Source: Paucidesulfovibrio longus DSM 6739
Lineage (GTDB): Bacteria; Desulfobacterota; Desulfovibrionia; Desulfovibrionales; Desulfovibrionaceae
DNA: 64,000 nt
Direction: 5' to 3'
Assembly: GCF_000420485.1 (NCBI RefSeq)
Contig: NZ_ATVA01000017.1
Coordinates: forward strand, 124,001-188,000
Under the pieces are notes generated by a model. The model was given only the letters and a program-made list of their open reading frames with translations, was not told the origin of the DNA and did no database searches. This document shows, piece by piece, positions 10,016-19,361 of this stretch (its first letter is position 1; each line of letters opens with the position of its first letter). Position numbers and translations under genes: made by a program.

Positions 10016-11362
10016 ATGAGCACCATCGTGACCATTCCGATCATCAGCCGCCAGCTCGGCGTGACCGAGCTCACCGAACGCGAGGCCGGACGCATCCGCA
10101 CGGCCCTGACCTGCGAGAGCCACCGCCTCGTGGAGATCATCGGCGCCCTGATCAACATCCATAAGAAGGACTACAACGACACCCGCGCCGTGCGCGAAAA
10201 ATTCCGGCACATGCGCGTGGAGCTGCAGAAGAAGAACGGCGACTACGCCCTGATCTGCACGGGCGTGCCCCGCGACTGCCTCTACGACGGCGAGCACGTC
10301 ATCGAACAGTCCGTGGAGCAGGTTTCCTCGGCCATGCGCGACATCGTCTTCCCGCCCGCGCCGAAAAACGGGCTCGGCACTTCCGAGGAACGCTCGGCCT
10401 ACGTGAAGAAGTTCGTGGAGCACTCCGGCATGCTCTATCGCGGCGAGCGCGGCCTCGTGGTCTTCACCTGGGGCGGCCACCGCGTCAGCCGCGAGGAGTA
10501 CGACTTCGCCAAGGTGCTGGCCTATTGGCTGGGCCTGTTCATGCCGGACATGGAGAACATCACGGGCTGCGGCGACGGCATCATGAAGGCCCCGTTCAAG
10601 GGCGTGCAGGTGGCCTACGGCAAGCAGCGCACCTTCAAGCGCTTCGGCATGCGCGACTACATCGGCTTCACCGAGCAGGGCATCCTGGCGGCCGAAGCGC
10701 CCAACGAGCTGGTCAACCGGCTGGTGGTCTTCCCCACCATCGAGCAGCGCATGGAGGCGTTCATCCGCGCGTCGCACCGGGGGCGCGCCCACCCCGGCGG
10801 CCCCGGCACCATCGAGGAGATCATGACCATGCTGGCCCTGCTCTCCAACCCGGAAAACCAGAACATCCCCTTCTCCTTCGAGATGGTCGAGGAGACGGGC
10901 GGGGTCTATTTCAAGGAATTGGACGAATATCTGCGGATCTGCTTCAAGGACGCCCTGGACGGGCTTTACGATGTCTTCTGCTGCGAGCCCCAGACCTATG
11001 CCCGGCACGTGGCCGAAACCACGCGCAAGCTGCCCATGCGCTACCTCTGGAACGACGACTTCCATTTCGAGGAGCGGCTGCAAACCCCCTTCGAGGTCAG
11101 CTTCGAGAGCATGGAGGCGCTCGACCTCTCCCGCAACCAGGAAGCCTGCTCCCTGCTCATCAATCTGCGGCGATTCTTCTCCGCCGTGGTCCACCTCAGC
11201 GTCAAGGATCCGGACATGCTCGACTCCTGGGGCGACGAGCGCCCCCTGATCCGGGGCGACAGGGACATCCTCCGGGCCACGGACGACCTGGTCAAGAAGC
11301 TGGAACGCCAGGGCCGCATCCACCCCGAAAAGAAATACGCCACCCCGTACAGGGTGGCGTAG
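10016..11362 (+). CDS. ppnN: PpnN (YgdH)-type nucleotide 5'-monophosphate nucleosidase, LOG family
   Basis: Cytoplasmic enzyme hydrolysing nucleoside monophosphates to base and ribose-5-phosphate; in E. coli PpnN binds (p)ppGpp. The 448-residue protein follows the E. coli layout: N-terminal regulatory segment, Rossmann-like LOG core with WGGHRVSREEY (152-162), TGCGDGIMKAPFKG (183-196), IGFTEQGILAAEAPNELVN (216-234) and the catalytic signature PGGPGTIEE (260-268), then a C-terminal extension. It is transcribed divergently from the sigma54 regulator; the 205-bp gap 9811-10015 must hold both promoters, though none is obvious. The last codons form a hairpin (11338-11359) without a T-run. Confidence 0.85.
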   Translation: MSTIVTIPIISRQLGVTELTEREAGRIRTALTCESHRLVEIIGALINIHKKDYNDTRAVREKFRHMRVELQKKNGDYALICTGVPRDCLYDGEHVIEQSVEQVSSAMRDIVFPPAPKNGLGTSEERSAYVKKFVEHSGMLYRGERGLVVFTWGGHRVSREEYDFAKVLAYWLGLFMPDMENITGCGDGIMKAPFKGVQVAYGKQRTFKRFGMRDYIGFTEQGILAAEAPNELVNRLVVFPTIEQRMEAFIRASHRGRAHPGGPGTIEEIMTMLALLSNPENQNIPFSFEMVEETGGVYFKELDEYLRICFKDALDGLYDVFCCEPQTYARHVAETTRKLPMRYLWNDDFHFEERLQTPFEVSFESMEALDLSRNQEACSLLINLRRFFSAVVHLSVKDPDMLDSWGDERPLIRGDRDILRATDDLVKKLERQGRIHPEKKYATPYRVA

Positions 11363-11410
11363 AGCGCGCGGACGGCGCGGACGGGGCAAGAAAGGGCGGC
11401 AAAGCCTGCG

Positions 11411-13576
11411 TCAGCATCCGAAGCTGAGCCAGACTCCCCCGGCGCACATGAGCAGCGGCTGGAGCGCGAGCTGCACCCGGCGCATGGCAATCCCGGCCCG
11501 GGCGAGGCCGCGCTTTTCGCATATCCGGACCAGGATGGTCGGCAGCACCACGGCAAGAATCGAAACATAGGCCAATAGGAACGTCTTGTCGTAGATCGTG
11601 GCGATTCCCGAGGAGGGTTTGGCGACGGTGAAGTAGAGGGCGACGACGGCCAGCAGACAGACCGCCTGGATCTCCACCCGCGAGGAGGCCTCGGAGGAAA
11701 CGAAGATCGACAGGTAGGCCAGCAGAAGAATGATCGCCAGCGGCACCACTGTCTTGAGAAGAAAATCCACCGGCAGCCTCTTCAGACGCCAATGGAACAC
11801 GTAGCGCGTGTTTCCCGCCTGGACCAGCCGGTCCGTGGAAAGATCAACGTCCGAGATGTGTTCCGTTTCCGTGCCGACCAGACTGTCCACAACCTTCCAG
11901 CCCTCCGCGCTGAACTCCTCATCCAGCGCATGCCCGTTCGCGGGCTGCACCTCCAAAGGCAGTTCGGGATCGGGAGAGCGCAGTCCGATGCCGATCTCCT
12001 GCACGTCAAAGGGATACGCGGCCAGACGGGGCGTGAAGCTGAATCTTGCGAAGACCTTGTAGCGGCTTCGATACAGGGGGATTTCCCCCCCCAGCTTCCT
12101 GTTGGTTTCAAGAGGAACGGAATCCAGCAGCGGACGGTTCGTCTCCGGACTTCTGGCGACGTTGGAAAAATCGAGAATATCCAAAAGATCCAGGGCCAGA
12201 GGCTCCGCGCACTGCAAGGAGACGTTCACCTCCGCGTCGAACGTGCCGGTGCTGACGTTGACGTCCCTGACGTTCGCCACATCCATATGAACGTACTTGG
12301 TGAAGCTGCGCCGGACCTGCCCCCCGACCAGAACGTACTGCACGGGGTAGAGCTTGACCTGGAGGCTGCCGGGCGCCTTCCAGAGCAGCGAAGGCACGTC
12401 GTCCAGCGCTCCTTCCCGCGTATAGGCCCAGTCCCGCGTCCATCCACGGTAATATCCCTTCCCGTCCTGCAGTTCCGCCATGCCCCTCAGGATCGCTTCG
12501 CGCGGGGACGCTTCCCCGCTGCGGCTGCCGACCCTCCACGCATGCGCGGTCACGCCGACGAGGTCGCCATATTCCATGCCTCGAAGCACGTAGTCGTCCT
12601 GCACTCCGTGCCGACGGATTTCCCTGACGAAGCGCTCGCGTGAACGAAGGTATTCCAGGGACATGATGTCGTCGCCGCGCATCTGCAATCGCAGCAGGGA
12701 CACGTCCGGCCGGATGCGCTCGTCAAGCTTGCCCAACATCGAGATCATGTCCGAATACGTCGGCATCAGCGGACACGAAACCCCCTTCTGATGCAACAAC
12801 GCGAGGAGTTCGCTGGTATCGGAGCTTCCGTATCCGCTGACGATAATCGGCCGCCTTGCAGCGGCGATCCGGTCGCGCAAGAATTCCCAAGTCTGCGTTC
12901 CCCCGTTCCAGTCGTTGATCAGGGCTTGGAATCCATAGGGCGCATCCGTGCGCGCAGCCAAATTTCCGGCGATGGCATTCCCGAAGACGTTACCCTTGTC
13001 CCCGGCGTAGAGGACCACGTCGAACCCGCCGTCGTCCAGGAACGCTTCGAGTATCGTCATGTTCGCGCCCTCGCCGGGATCGGCGGTGAACACGTTCGGA
13101 CGCCCGCGGTAGAGCCTTTCCAGCGAAAAATTGCCTGCGATCCACGGAATCCCGGACCGCCCCACCACGTCGATAATCTTGTCGGCGCTTGTGGAACTCG
13201 ATCCGCAGGCAAGGGCGATGACCTGCGGGTCGGCCGCTGCCCGCTCGACCTGCTCGCGGAAGTCCGGATCTTTGGGGGAAAGGAATCGATACGTGACGGG
13301 CACTCCGCCCAGGCCCCCGGCCCGGTTGATCTCGTCCTTTCGAAGTTCGAGGAACAGCCGCGTCGAGCGTCCAAAAGGCGTGTCCGAACGTTCCATGGTG
13401 CCGATGACGCCTATCTGATACGGCTCCGGGCCCTGCCAGAAACCCTGCCGGAACAGGATCCCGGCCAGCAGAAGTCCGAGCAGCAGCGGCGCAGCGAGCC
13501 GCAGCCAGCGCGGGCCAGGGAGCCGAGGCAGGGACTCGAAGCTCAACCGCACAGGAAAGCCTTCATTTCCGGGCAT
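11411..13576 (-). CDS. Periplasmic-binding-protein / pentameric ligand-gated ion channel fusion
   Basis: 721-residue membrane protein. An N-terminal hydrophobic segment (about 27-44) is followed by a type-I periplasmic binding domain (about 53-400: IGVIGT, DEINRAGGLGGVPV, ALACGSSSTS, VVLYAGDKGN). Next comes a Cys-loop-type beta-sandwich (about 410-598) with the signature YPFDVQEIGIGL (521-532), and four membrane helices: M1 601-627, M2 632-655, M3 661-685, M4 699-719. This is the complete topology of a prokaryotic pLGIC with an amino-acid-receptor-like domain in front. The inference is an ion channel gated by a small periplasmic ligand. It overlaps the upstream gene by 14 nt. The ATG has no clear SD; a GTG at 13552 preceded by AAGG is a good alternative start (713 aa). 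It converges on ppnN. Confidence 0.82.
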   Translation of the reverse strand: MPGNEGFPVRLSFESLPRLPGPRWLRLAAPLLLGLLLAGILFRQGFWQGPEPYQIGVIGTMERSDTPFGRSTRLFLELRKDEINRAGGLGGVPVTYRFLSPKDPDFREQVERAAADPQVIALACGSSSTSADKIIDVVGRSGIPWIAGNFSLERLYRGRPNVFTADPGEGANMTILEAFLDDGGFDVVLYAGDKGNVFGNAIAGNLAARTDAPYGFQALINDWNGGTQTWEFLRDRIAAARRPIIVSGYGSSDTSELLALLHQKGVSCPLMPTYSDMISMLGKLDERIRPDVSLLRLQMRGDDIMSLEYLRSRERFVREIRRHGVQDDYVLRGMEYGDLVGVTAHAWRVGSRSGEASPREAILRGMAELQDGKGYYRGWTRDWAYTREGALDDVPSLLWKAPGSLQVKLYPVQYVLVGGQVRRSFTKYVHMDVANVRDVNVSTGTFDAEVNVSLQCAEPLALDLLDILDFSNVARSPETNRPLLDSVPLETNRKLGGEIPLYRSRYKVFARFSFTPRLAAYPFDVQEIGIGLRSPDPELPLEVQPANGHALDEEFSAEGWKVVDSLVGTETEHISDVDLSTDRLVQAGNTRYVFHWRLKRLPVDFLLKTVVPLAIILLLAYLSIFVSSEASSRVEIQAVCLLAVVALYFTVAKPSSGIATIYDKTFLLAYVSILAVVLPTILVRICEKRGLARAGIAMRRVQLALQPLLMCAGGVWLSFGC

Positions 13577-15347
13577 CCCGGCTGCCGACCGCCGGGCCCA
13601 GCGCGCGCAGGTCAATGACCTTGTCGTCCGGAGCCAGTTCCCAGAAATGGGCATGGCGCTCCATGGCCTTCGGCGAAACCAGCACGAGCTCGGCGTCGGC
13701 CAGCAGATGCGGCAGGTGGCGGTCGTCAAAAAAGTCGTCCTGATCCCCGCGGTGACCCAGGATCGCGCTCCGGCGAACCGCCAAGACGCAGCCCGGAATC
13801 AGACGCTCCAGCAGTACTCGCAGCTGCTGCTCCTCGTCCTGGGCGCAGAGCAGCAGCAGCGGCGCTTTCTTGGCGGTCAGGAGGTGCGCCAGCGTGAATT
13901 TGCGGGCATCCGCGTAGGCGTCGCGCCAGGCGACCAACAGCCGCTCCGCGCTGCGCAGGGGATCGTTGAGCCTGTGCCAGCAGGCGCCGCGCATGTTCGA
14001 AAGCACCCGGACCATGGGATCGTCCATGATGGTCTTGCGGCTGGCGGGATCGACCCGCTTGAGCGTGAAGAGGTCGATGTATGCGCGCAGGCCGCGCTCG
14101 TTGTCGTGCAGGAAGGTCCAGAGCGACTTGAGGTCGATGGGCTCGCGCACGGCCAGGGCGCGGTCCAGGCCTGCCAGCAGGCCGGCGCGGTCCAGGGGAG
14201 GCTGGGCCAGAACCTCATCCAAGGCCGACGGGGGAAATTCCTTTTCCGGGAGCAGGGTGGCCTCGCTGAGCGTATAAAAGCTTGCCCCGGTCGCGGCGGA
14301 GATTTCCGCAGCGGCCTCCCCGGCCTTGAGCGCGGCCGCGATAAAGCCTATCGAGGAATGCACGAGCCGATTGTCGCGACGGCCGAGCTCCACGCTCATG
14401 CCGTCCTGCGTGTAGGCCCGCACGTCCCTATCTCCGGCCTCTACCGCTTGGTTGTCCCCCTGCCCGACGTAGCGCTCGCCCGTGCCGGGCCAGCTCAGAT
14501 CCGCACCGCTGACGTAGACCTTGGACGAGCCCAGCGCTTCGACAAGCCCAAGGCAGGCGATGAGCGAGCCCTCCACGCCGTCGCGCAGGACAAAGGAATT
14601 GGGCAGGAAGGCCTGCCCGAAGCTGGCGCGCAGGAACAGCCCGCGAAACAGCTCGGCCACGGGATGCACGTGGGCCGAGGACAGGCACACCAGCACGGTA
14701 TTCTCCAGCCGGGGCACCCCTTCGTAAAACTGGCGCTGCTCCATGTTCGTGTCGTACTGGATCACGAAATCCGGCTCCACCCCGGCCTCCAGGCAGGGGC
14801 GCAGGGTCCGGGCGATGCAGATGACCAGACAGCGCTCGGCCAGCTCCGGCAGGCGCGGCAAAATTTCCTGAAGGGACGGCCCGGCCAGCAGGATCAGGGC
14901 GGGTCTGCCCGCGCCCAGGCCGCGCAGCTTGTCCGCCAGAGGGTAGCGCAGCAGCCAGGGGTAGTTGCGCAGCTGGCTCAGGCTCCTGGTCGGATCCTTG
15001 AGCGCGCCCATCAGCGAGGTCAGGGTCTGGTCCATCTCCGACATGGGTCTGCGGTGGAAAAAGGCGAGATAGACGCGGGCCAGGACATGCTTCTGGACCA
15101 GGAGCGTGGCCTGCGCCTCTTCCTTGTCCGCCTCGGCGGGAAGCACGAACAAGACCTTGCGCTCCCAGAATGCTTCGGGCAGCCGGGCGCACAGCTTGGC
15201 CGGATTGACGAATTGCAGCTTGGGAATGGAGAGGACGTGGCTGCGCGGAATCTTCGGGTCCACGTCCACCGGGCCGAGGGCGACCACGGTTTCCCCGTTC
15301 CACTCCGAAAGCGCCAGCCTGTCCGTTCGACATGCGGCAAGATTCAT
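13563..15347 (-). CDS. DUF115 / MptE-like glycosyltransferase-associated protein
   Basis: 594-residue cytoplasmic protein of the 6-hydroxymethylpterin-pyrophosphokinase-like (DUF115/Maf) superfamily, which in bacteria is usually tied to flagellin or surface glycan modification. The recognisable core is LILLAGPSLQEILPRL (about 151-166), CIARTLRPCLEAGVEPDFVI (about 176-195) and GADLSWPG near residue 290. The start has the SD AGAGGA. It lies between a TagB/F-like transferase (46 bp upstream) and the PBP-pLGIC gene (14-nt overlap), so the three look like one operon. No substrate can be read from the sequence. Confidence 0.75.
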   Translation of the reverse strand: MNLAACRTDRLALSEWNGETVVALGPVDVDPKIPRSHVLSIPKLQFVNPAKLCARLPEAFWERKVLFVLPAEADKEEAQATLLVQKHVLARVYLAFFHRRPMSEMDQTLTSLMGALKDPTRSLSQLRNYPWLLRYPLADKLRGLGAGRPALILLAGPSLQEILPRLPELAERCLVICIARTLRPCLEAGVEPDFVIQYDTNMEQRQFYEGVPRLENTVLVCLSSAHVHPVAELFRGLFLRASFGQAFLPNSFVLRDGVEGSLIACLGLVEALGSSKVYVSGADLSWPGTGERYVGQGDNQAVEAGDRDVRAYTQDGMSVELGRRDNRLVHSSIGFIAAALKAGEAAAEISAATGASFYTLSEATLLPEKEFPPSALDEVLAQPPLDRAGLLAGLDRALAVREPIDLKSLWTFLHDNERGLRAYIDLFTLKRVDPASRKTIMDDPMVRVLSNMRGACWHRLNDPLRSAERLLVAWRDAYADARKFTLAHLLTAKKAPLLLLCAQDEEQQLRVLLERLIPGCVLAVRRSAILGHRGDQDDFFDDRHLPHLLADAELVLVSPKAMERHAHFWELAPDDKVIDLRALGPAVGSRDARK

Positions 15348-15393
15348 CCGATTCCTCTTTTACTCGCGGCCCGCAAGGACCGTCCTTCTTGTT

Positions 15394-16605
15394 TCAGCAC
15401 GCACCGGGCGCGTATTCGCCCTGGAGCAGGTGCGCGGCGATGCGCTCGCCGGCTTTTCCATCCTGGTGCAAAAACGCCTTGTCCCGCAGCGCCCTTCGGG
15501 CCTCGGCCCACTCGTCCGCCCCGCCGGAGAGGACATGCTCCAGCGCGCGGAACAGGCTCGTCGCGTCGCGGCACTTGGGTCCGGGGCACATCTCCTCGAA
15601 GGGAAACTGGAATCCCCGGTCCACGGACATGTAGCTCTCGAAGTCGGCCCAGAAGAAGAGCACGGGCCGATCCATGAGCAAATACTCCGTGAATATGGAG
15701 GAATAGTCCGTGATCATCAAGTCCGCGAGGGGAAAAAACGGGTAGATGTCGCTGTCCGCGTTGCAAATGGTCACGTGCGGGGGCAGGTGGCCGATGCGCA
15801 CGGGCACGCGGCCGTGGGGCTTGATCAGCAGGTGCGCGCCGCGCTTGCCGAAATAATCCGCGAAACGCTCGAAATCGAGCGCGTCCTGTGTCAGTGGATT
15901 GACGTCCGTGTCCCGGAACGTGGGCGCGAAAAGCACCACCGGGCCTTTCTTGCGGGCCTTGACCACGGCGGTGTAGGCCTCGCGGTCGCAGCCGACCATG
16001 CTCCAGGCGTCCAGCGGCCGGAAGAGCACGTCCGTGCGCGGGTAGCCCAGGGAGACGAATTCCCTGGCGTGCATGGACTTGCGGAAGACCTCGTCCGTGT
16101 AGAACGGCGAGGTGGAAACGATCAGGTCGTAGTCGCTGTGGTCCTCGATCAGGGTCTGGTCCTTGCCGGCGAGCACGGACGCGCCCGCGAGCTGGAATCC
16201 GATCTTCTTGTTGCCGACCCCGTGCCAGAGCTGGACCTGCCGCGCCCCCTCGATGAGCGGATAGTAGAGATGGTTGCGGAAGCTGATGGCCTCGACCACC
16301 ACGGTCCCGGCGCGGGGAAGGATGTCCACGGCCTCGGGCGAGGGATGGAAGACCACGGGCAGCTTGGCCGCGCGCAGCTCCTTGTAGTCGGCCTTCTCCT
16401 GGGTCAGATACCAGCACTCCAGCTCGGGGTGGTGCTTCAGGAAATGCAGGAAGAGGTATTTCGTGTTTCCGGCGAAACCGCCGCGTCCGCGTCCGATGAA
16501 CACGTAGACGCGCTTCGACTTGGGCGTGCGGTTGCCCACGATCGTATACTGCGCCCTGATCTTGACGTATTTTCGCAAATACTCGTCGAGCCCTTCGTTC
16601 CCCAT
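15394..16605 (-). CDS. CDP-glycerol glycerophosphotransferase family protein (TagB/TagF-like)
   Basis: 403-residue membrane-associated transferase expected to add glycerol- or ribitol-phosphate-like units to a surface glycan. Family marks are LWHGVGNKKIG (127-137), SPFYTDEVF, GYPRTDVLF, APTFRD and, near the C-terminus, ITDYSSIFTEYLL followed by RPVLFF. The ATG at 16605 is chosen because GGAGGGG precedes it; the frame extends upstream without such a signal. In Gram-negatives such proteins decorate capsule or flagellar glycans, consistent with the DUF115 gene downstream. Confidence 0.83.
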   Translation of the reverse strand: MGNEGLDEYLRKYVKIRAQYTIVGNRTPKSKRVYVFIGRGRGGFAGNTKYLFLHFLKHHPELECWYLTQEKADYKELRAAKLPVVFHPSPEAVDILPRAGTVVVEAISFRNHLYYPLIEGARQVQLWHGVGNKKIGFQLAGASVLAGKDQTLIEDHSDYDLIVSTSPFYTDEVFRKSMHAREFVSLGYPRTDVLFRPLDAWSMVGCDREAYTAVVKARKKGPVVLFAPTFRDTDVNPLTQDALDFERFADYFGKRGAHLLIKPHGRVPVRIGHLPPHVTICNADSDIYPFFPLADLMITDYSSIFTEYLLMDRPVLFFWADFESYMSVDRGFQFPFEEMCPGPKCRDATSLFRALEHVLSGGADEWAEARRALRDKAFLHQDGKAGERIAAHLLQGEYAPGAC

Positions 16606-16822
16606 CGCTTCCCCTCCGGCCGGGCGCGCCCCAGGCCCGCGCCCCGCTTGTCGGTTAATTGTCCGTTCCGGCGGAGCGTTGCACAGGGCGTGCCGCGCTG
16701 TCCAGAAAGCGGGGCCGGGAAAACGACGACGCCTCCAAAAAGCCGCCCCCGTGCGCGGCACAGGAGCGGCTCGCCTGCCGCGGGCCGATCCGGATTCCGA
16801 ATCCGCCCTTCGGGTTTCCGGC

Positions 16823-19357
16823 TTATTTCTTGGCTGCGGACTTCTTCCCGCTCTTTTTCTTGTCCTCGTCCTTGTCCTTGCCGAACTTCTGGATGGCCTC
16901 GGCCATTTCCAGGAGCTTGGCGTCCGCGAGGCCGAAGATGGAATTCTTGGGGTACTTGCCGTTCTTGCCCCGGCTGCCCGCGGGCTTGCCCATGAGCAGC
17001 TCGGCCCCGTCCTCGATGCGGGCCACGGCCCAGACGTTGAAGCGGCCCTGGTCCACGGCGTCCACCACTTCCTGGCGGAGCATCAGATCCTTGACGTTGG
17101 CCTTGGGGATCATCACGCCCTGCCTGCCCGTCAGTCCGGCGCTCTTGCAGCAGAGGTAGAAGCCCTCGATCTTCTCGTTGACCCCGCCGATGGGCTGGAC
17201 CTCGCCCTTCTGGTTCACGGAGCCGGTCACGGCGATGTCCTGGCGGATGGGCAGGCCGGAGAGGCTGGAGAGCAGCGCGTAAAGCTCGGTGCTGGAGGCC
17301 GAGTCGCCGTCCACCCCGCCGTAGCTCTGCTCGAAGGCGATGGACGCGGCCAGGGCCATGGGCTTGTCCTGGGCGAACATACGCCGCAGCCAGCCCGCCA
17401 GGATGAGCATGCCCTTGTTGTGGGTGGGGCCGGAGAGGTCGGCCTCGCGCTCGATGTTGATCAGCCCTTCCTTGCCCAGGCTGGTCACGGCGGTGATGCG
17501 CGAGGGCTTGCCGAACATGTGGTCGCCCATGGAATAGACGGCCAGGCCGTTGATCTGCCCGACCTCTTCGCCGTCCGTGCTCACGAAGAGCGAACCCCGG
17601 TCGATCATCTCCTGGAGCCGCTCCTCCACCTGGTTGGAGCGGTAGATCTTGGCCTCGATGGCCTTTTCCACGTGCTCGGCGGTGACGGCCGCGCAGCTCT
17701 CGCACTGGTCCGCGAAGTAGGCGGCCTCGTCCACGAGGTCGGCCAGGTGCGGGAAGAAGGTGGAGATCTTTTCCTGGCGGCCGGACATGCGCACGGCGCG
17801 CTCCGTCACGCGGGCCACGGCCGAGGCGTCGAATGGCTTGAGGCCGCGCTTGTCCGCCACGCTGCGGATGAACCGGGCCACCTGGAGCACGCGCTCGTCC
17901 GTGCGGTCCATGCTCGTCTCGATGTCGGCCCGGACCTTGAATATCTTGTGCGTGTCCGGGTCGTAGCGGCGCAGCATCTGGTAGAGGTAGGGGTCGCCCA
18001 TGACCACGACCTTGACCTGCATGGGGATGGATTCCGGCTTCAGGCCCGTGGCCGTCAGGAAATAATACGGGTCAAAGGTCTGGATTTCGATTTCCTCGGT
18101 CTTCAGGGAGCGCTTCAGCGTCTGCCAGACGCCCGGCTCCATGATCGCGTCCATGAGGTTGAGCACCAGAAAGCCGCCGTTGGCCTTGACGAAGGAACCC
18201 GCCTTGATCTTGGTGTAGTCCGTGCGCCAGCCGCCGTTGCGGTCCATGATCCGCTCGATGGACCCGAAGAGGTTGCGGTAGGTGGGGTAGGATTCGATGA
18301 TCACGGGCGGGCCGTCCTGCTCGGAATTGTCCACCAGCAGGTTGACCTGATAGGGGTGGAAGACCACCTCGGGCGGCGGGGCCATCATCATCATGGGCCC
18401 GGCCTGCTGGGGCCGCGCGCCGAGCATCTTGATGGTGTCCAGGTTCTCGACCATGTCGTCGAGCACGGCGTCCACGTAGCGCGCGACCTTGGCCTCCTGC
18501 TCGTCCTTTTCGCCCTTTTCGTCCGTATCGTCCTTGCCCTCGCCGCAATACTCCTCCCGCAGCGGGCGGATGTATTCCTTGGCCAGGGCCAGGAACATGA
18601 GCCGGTCCACCTCCTCGCTCTTCTCCTTGACCTCCTTGTTCAGCCGCTTGACCTCGATGACGATGTGGTCCAGCTCTTCCTTGATCTCGCTGCGCCGCTT
18701 CTTGAGCCGTTCCAGCTCCTCCGCCGGAAAACGGCCCTTCTCGACCATCTCCTCGACCTCGACCATGCGCTTGGGCTCGCCGTCCACCAGGGGCACGACG
18801 TCGGGCCGCTGCACCGGGCCCATCTGCATGTTGACCACCACCAGGTCCGTGTCCTTGACCTTGTCTTCCACGGCCTTGTAGAACTCGCGGACCTGCTTTT
18901 CGTGGGCCTCCATGATCTGGTTCTTGCGCCCGATGTATTCCTCGGACTCGAAGAGCTGGGGAACCTCCTTCTTGATGCTCTCCAGGAAGTCGTGCATGCC
19001 CTTCTTGAACCCCGCGCCCCGGCCCGCGTCGAAACGGAGCAGGATGGGCGATTCCGGATGCTTGAAATTGTTCACGTAGCAGAGGTCGTCCGGCACGCCG
19101 TCGCCGCCGGAAAGCTCCTTGAGCAGCTTCTTGACCGTGAACATCTTGCCCGTGCCCGCCGGGCCGGTGACGAAGATGTTGTATCCCTTGCGGTCCATGC
19201 CCATGCCGAAGCGGAACGCCTCCACCCCGCGCTGCTGGCCGACGATGTCCGCCAGGGGTTCGAGATCATCCGTGCTCTTGAAGGACAACGACGCCGGGTC
19301 CAGACGCCACCGCAGATTTTCCAGTGCCACTTTGTGCTTGTCGGTTGTGGACGGCAT
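16823..19357 (-). CDS. Lon-like ATP-dependent protease (LonB/AAA_32 type)
   Basis: 844-residue ATP-dependent serine protease. It has an N-terminal AAA+ region with GPAGTGKMF (65-73), a long charged central insertion, an AAA lid, and a C-terminal Lon protease domain with catalytic serine in GGVDGDSASSTELYA and lysine in GGVNEKIEGFY. The usual Ser/Thr after the P-loop lysine is Met, which is unusual for an active ATPase, although atypical P-loops occur in this subfamily. The C-terminus is Lys-rich. It starts 4 nt after the Hsp20 stop, so the two are co-transcribed, consistent with a proteostasis pair. Confidence 0.9.
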   Translation of the reverse strand: MPSTTDKHKVALENLRWRLDPASLSFKSTDDLEPLADIVGQQRGVEAFRFGMGMDRKGYNIFVTGPAGTGKMFTVKKLLKELSGGDGVPDDLCYVNNFKHPESPILLRFDAGRGAGFKKGMHDFLESIKKEVPQLFESEEYIGRKNQIMEAHEKQVREFYKAVEDKVKDTDLVVVNMQMGPVQRPDVVPLVDGEPKRMVEVEEMVEKGRFPAEELERLKKRRSEIKEELDHIVIEVKRLNKEVKEKSEEVDRLMFLALAKEYIRPLREEYCGEGKDDTDEKGEKDEQEAKVARYVDAVLDDMVENLDTIKMLGARPQQAGPMMMMAPPPEVVFHPYQVNLLVDNSEQDGPPVIIESYPTYRNLFGSIERIMDRNGGWRTDYTKIKAGSFVKANGGFLVLNLMDAIMEPGVWQTLKRSLKTEEIEIQTFDPYYFLTATGLKPESIPMQVKVVVMGDPYLYQMLRRYDPDTHKIFKVRADIETSMDRTDERVLQVARFIRSVADKRGLKPFDASAVARVTERAVRMSGRQEKISTFFPHLADLVDEAAYFADQCESCAAVTAEHVEKAIEAKIYRSNQVEERLQEMIDRGSLFVSTDGEEVGQINGLAVYSMGDHMFGKPSRITAVTSLGKEGLINIEREADLSGPTHNKGMLILAGWLRRMFAQDKPMALAASIAFEQSYGGVDGDSASSTELYALLSSLSGLPIRQDIAVTGSVNQKGEVQPIGGVNEKIEGFYLCCKSAGLTGRQGVMIPKANVKDLMLRQEVVDAVDQGRFNVWAVARIEDGAELLMGKPAGSRGKNGKYPKNSIFGLADAKLLEMAEAIQKFGKDKDEDKKKSGKKSAAKK

Positions 19358-19361
19358 TCAA

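Noticed and set aside
11338-11359. Hairpin at the end of ppnN as a terminator
   Set aside because: The stem is perfect but lies inside the coding sequence and no T-run follows; left as a structural note only.
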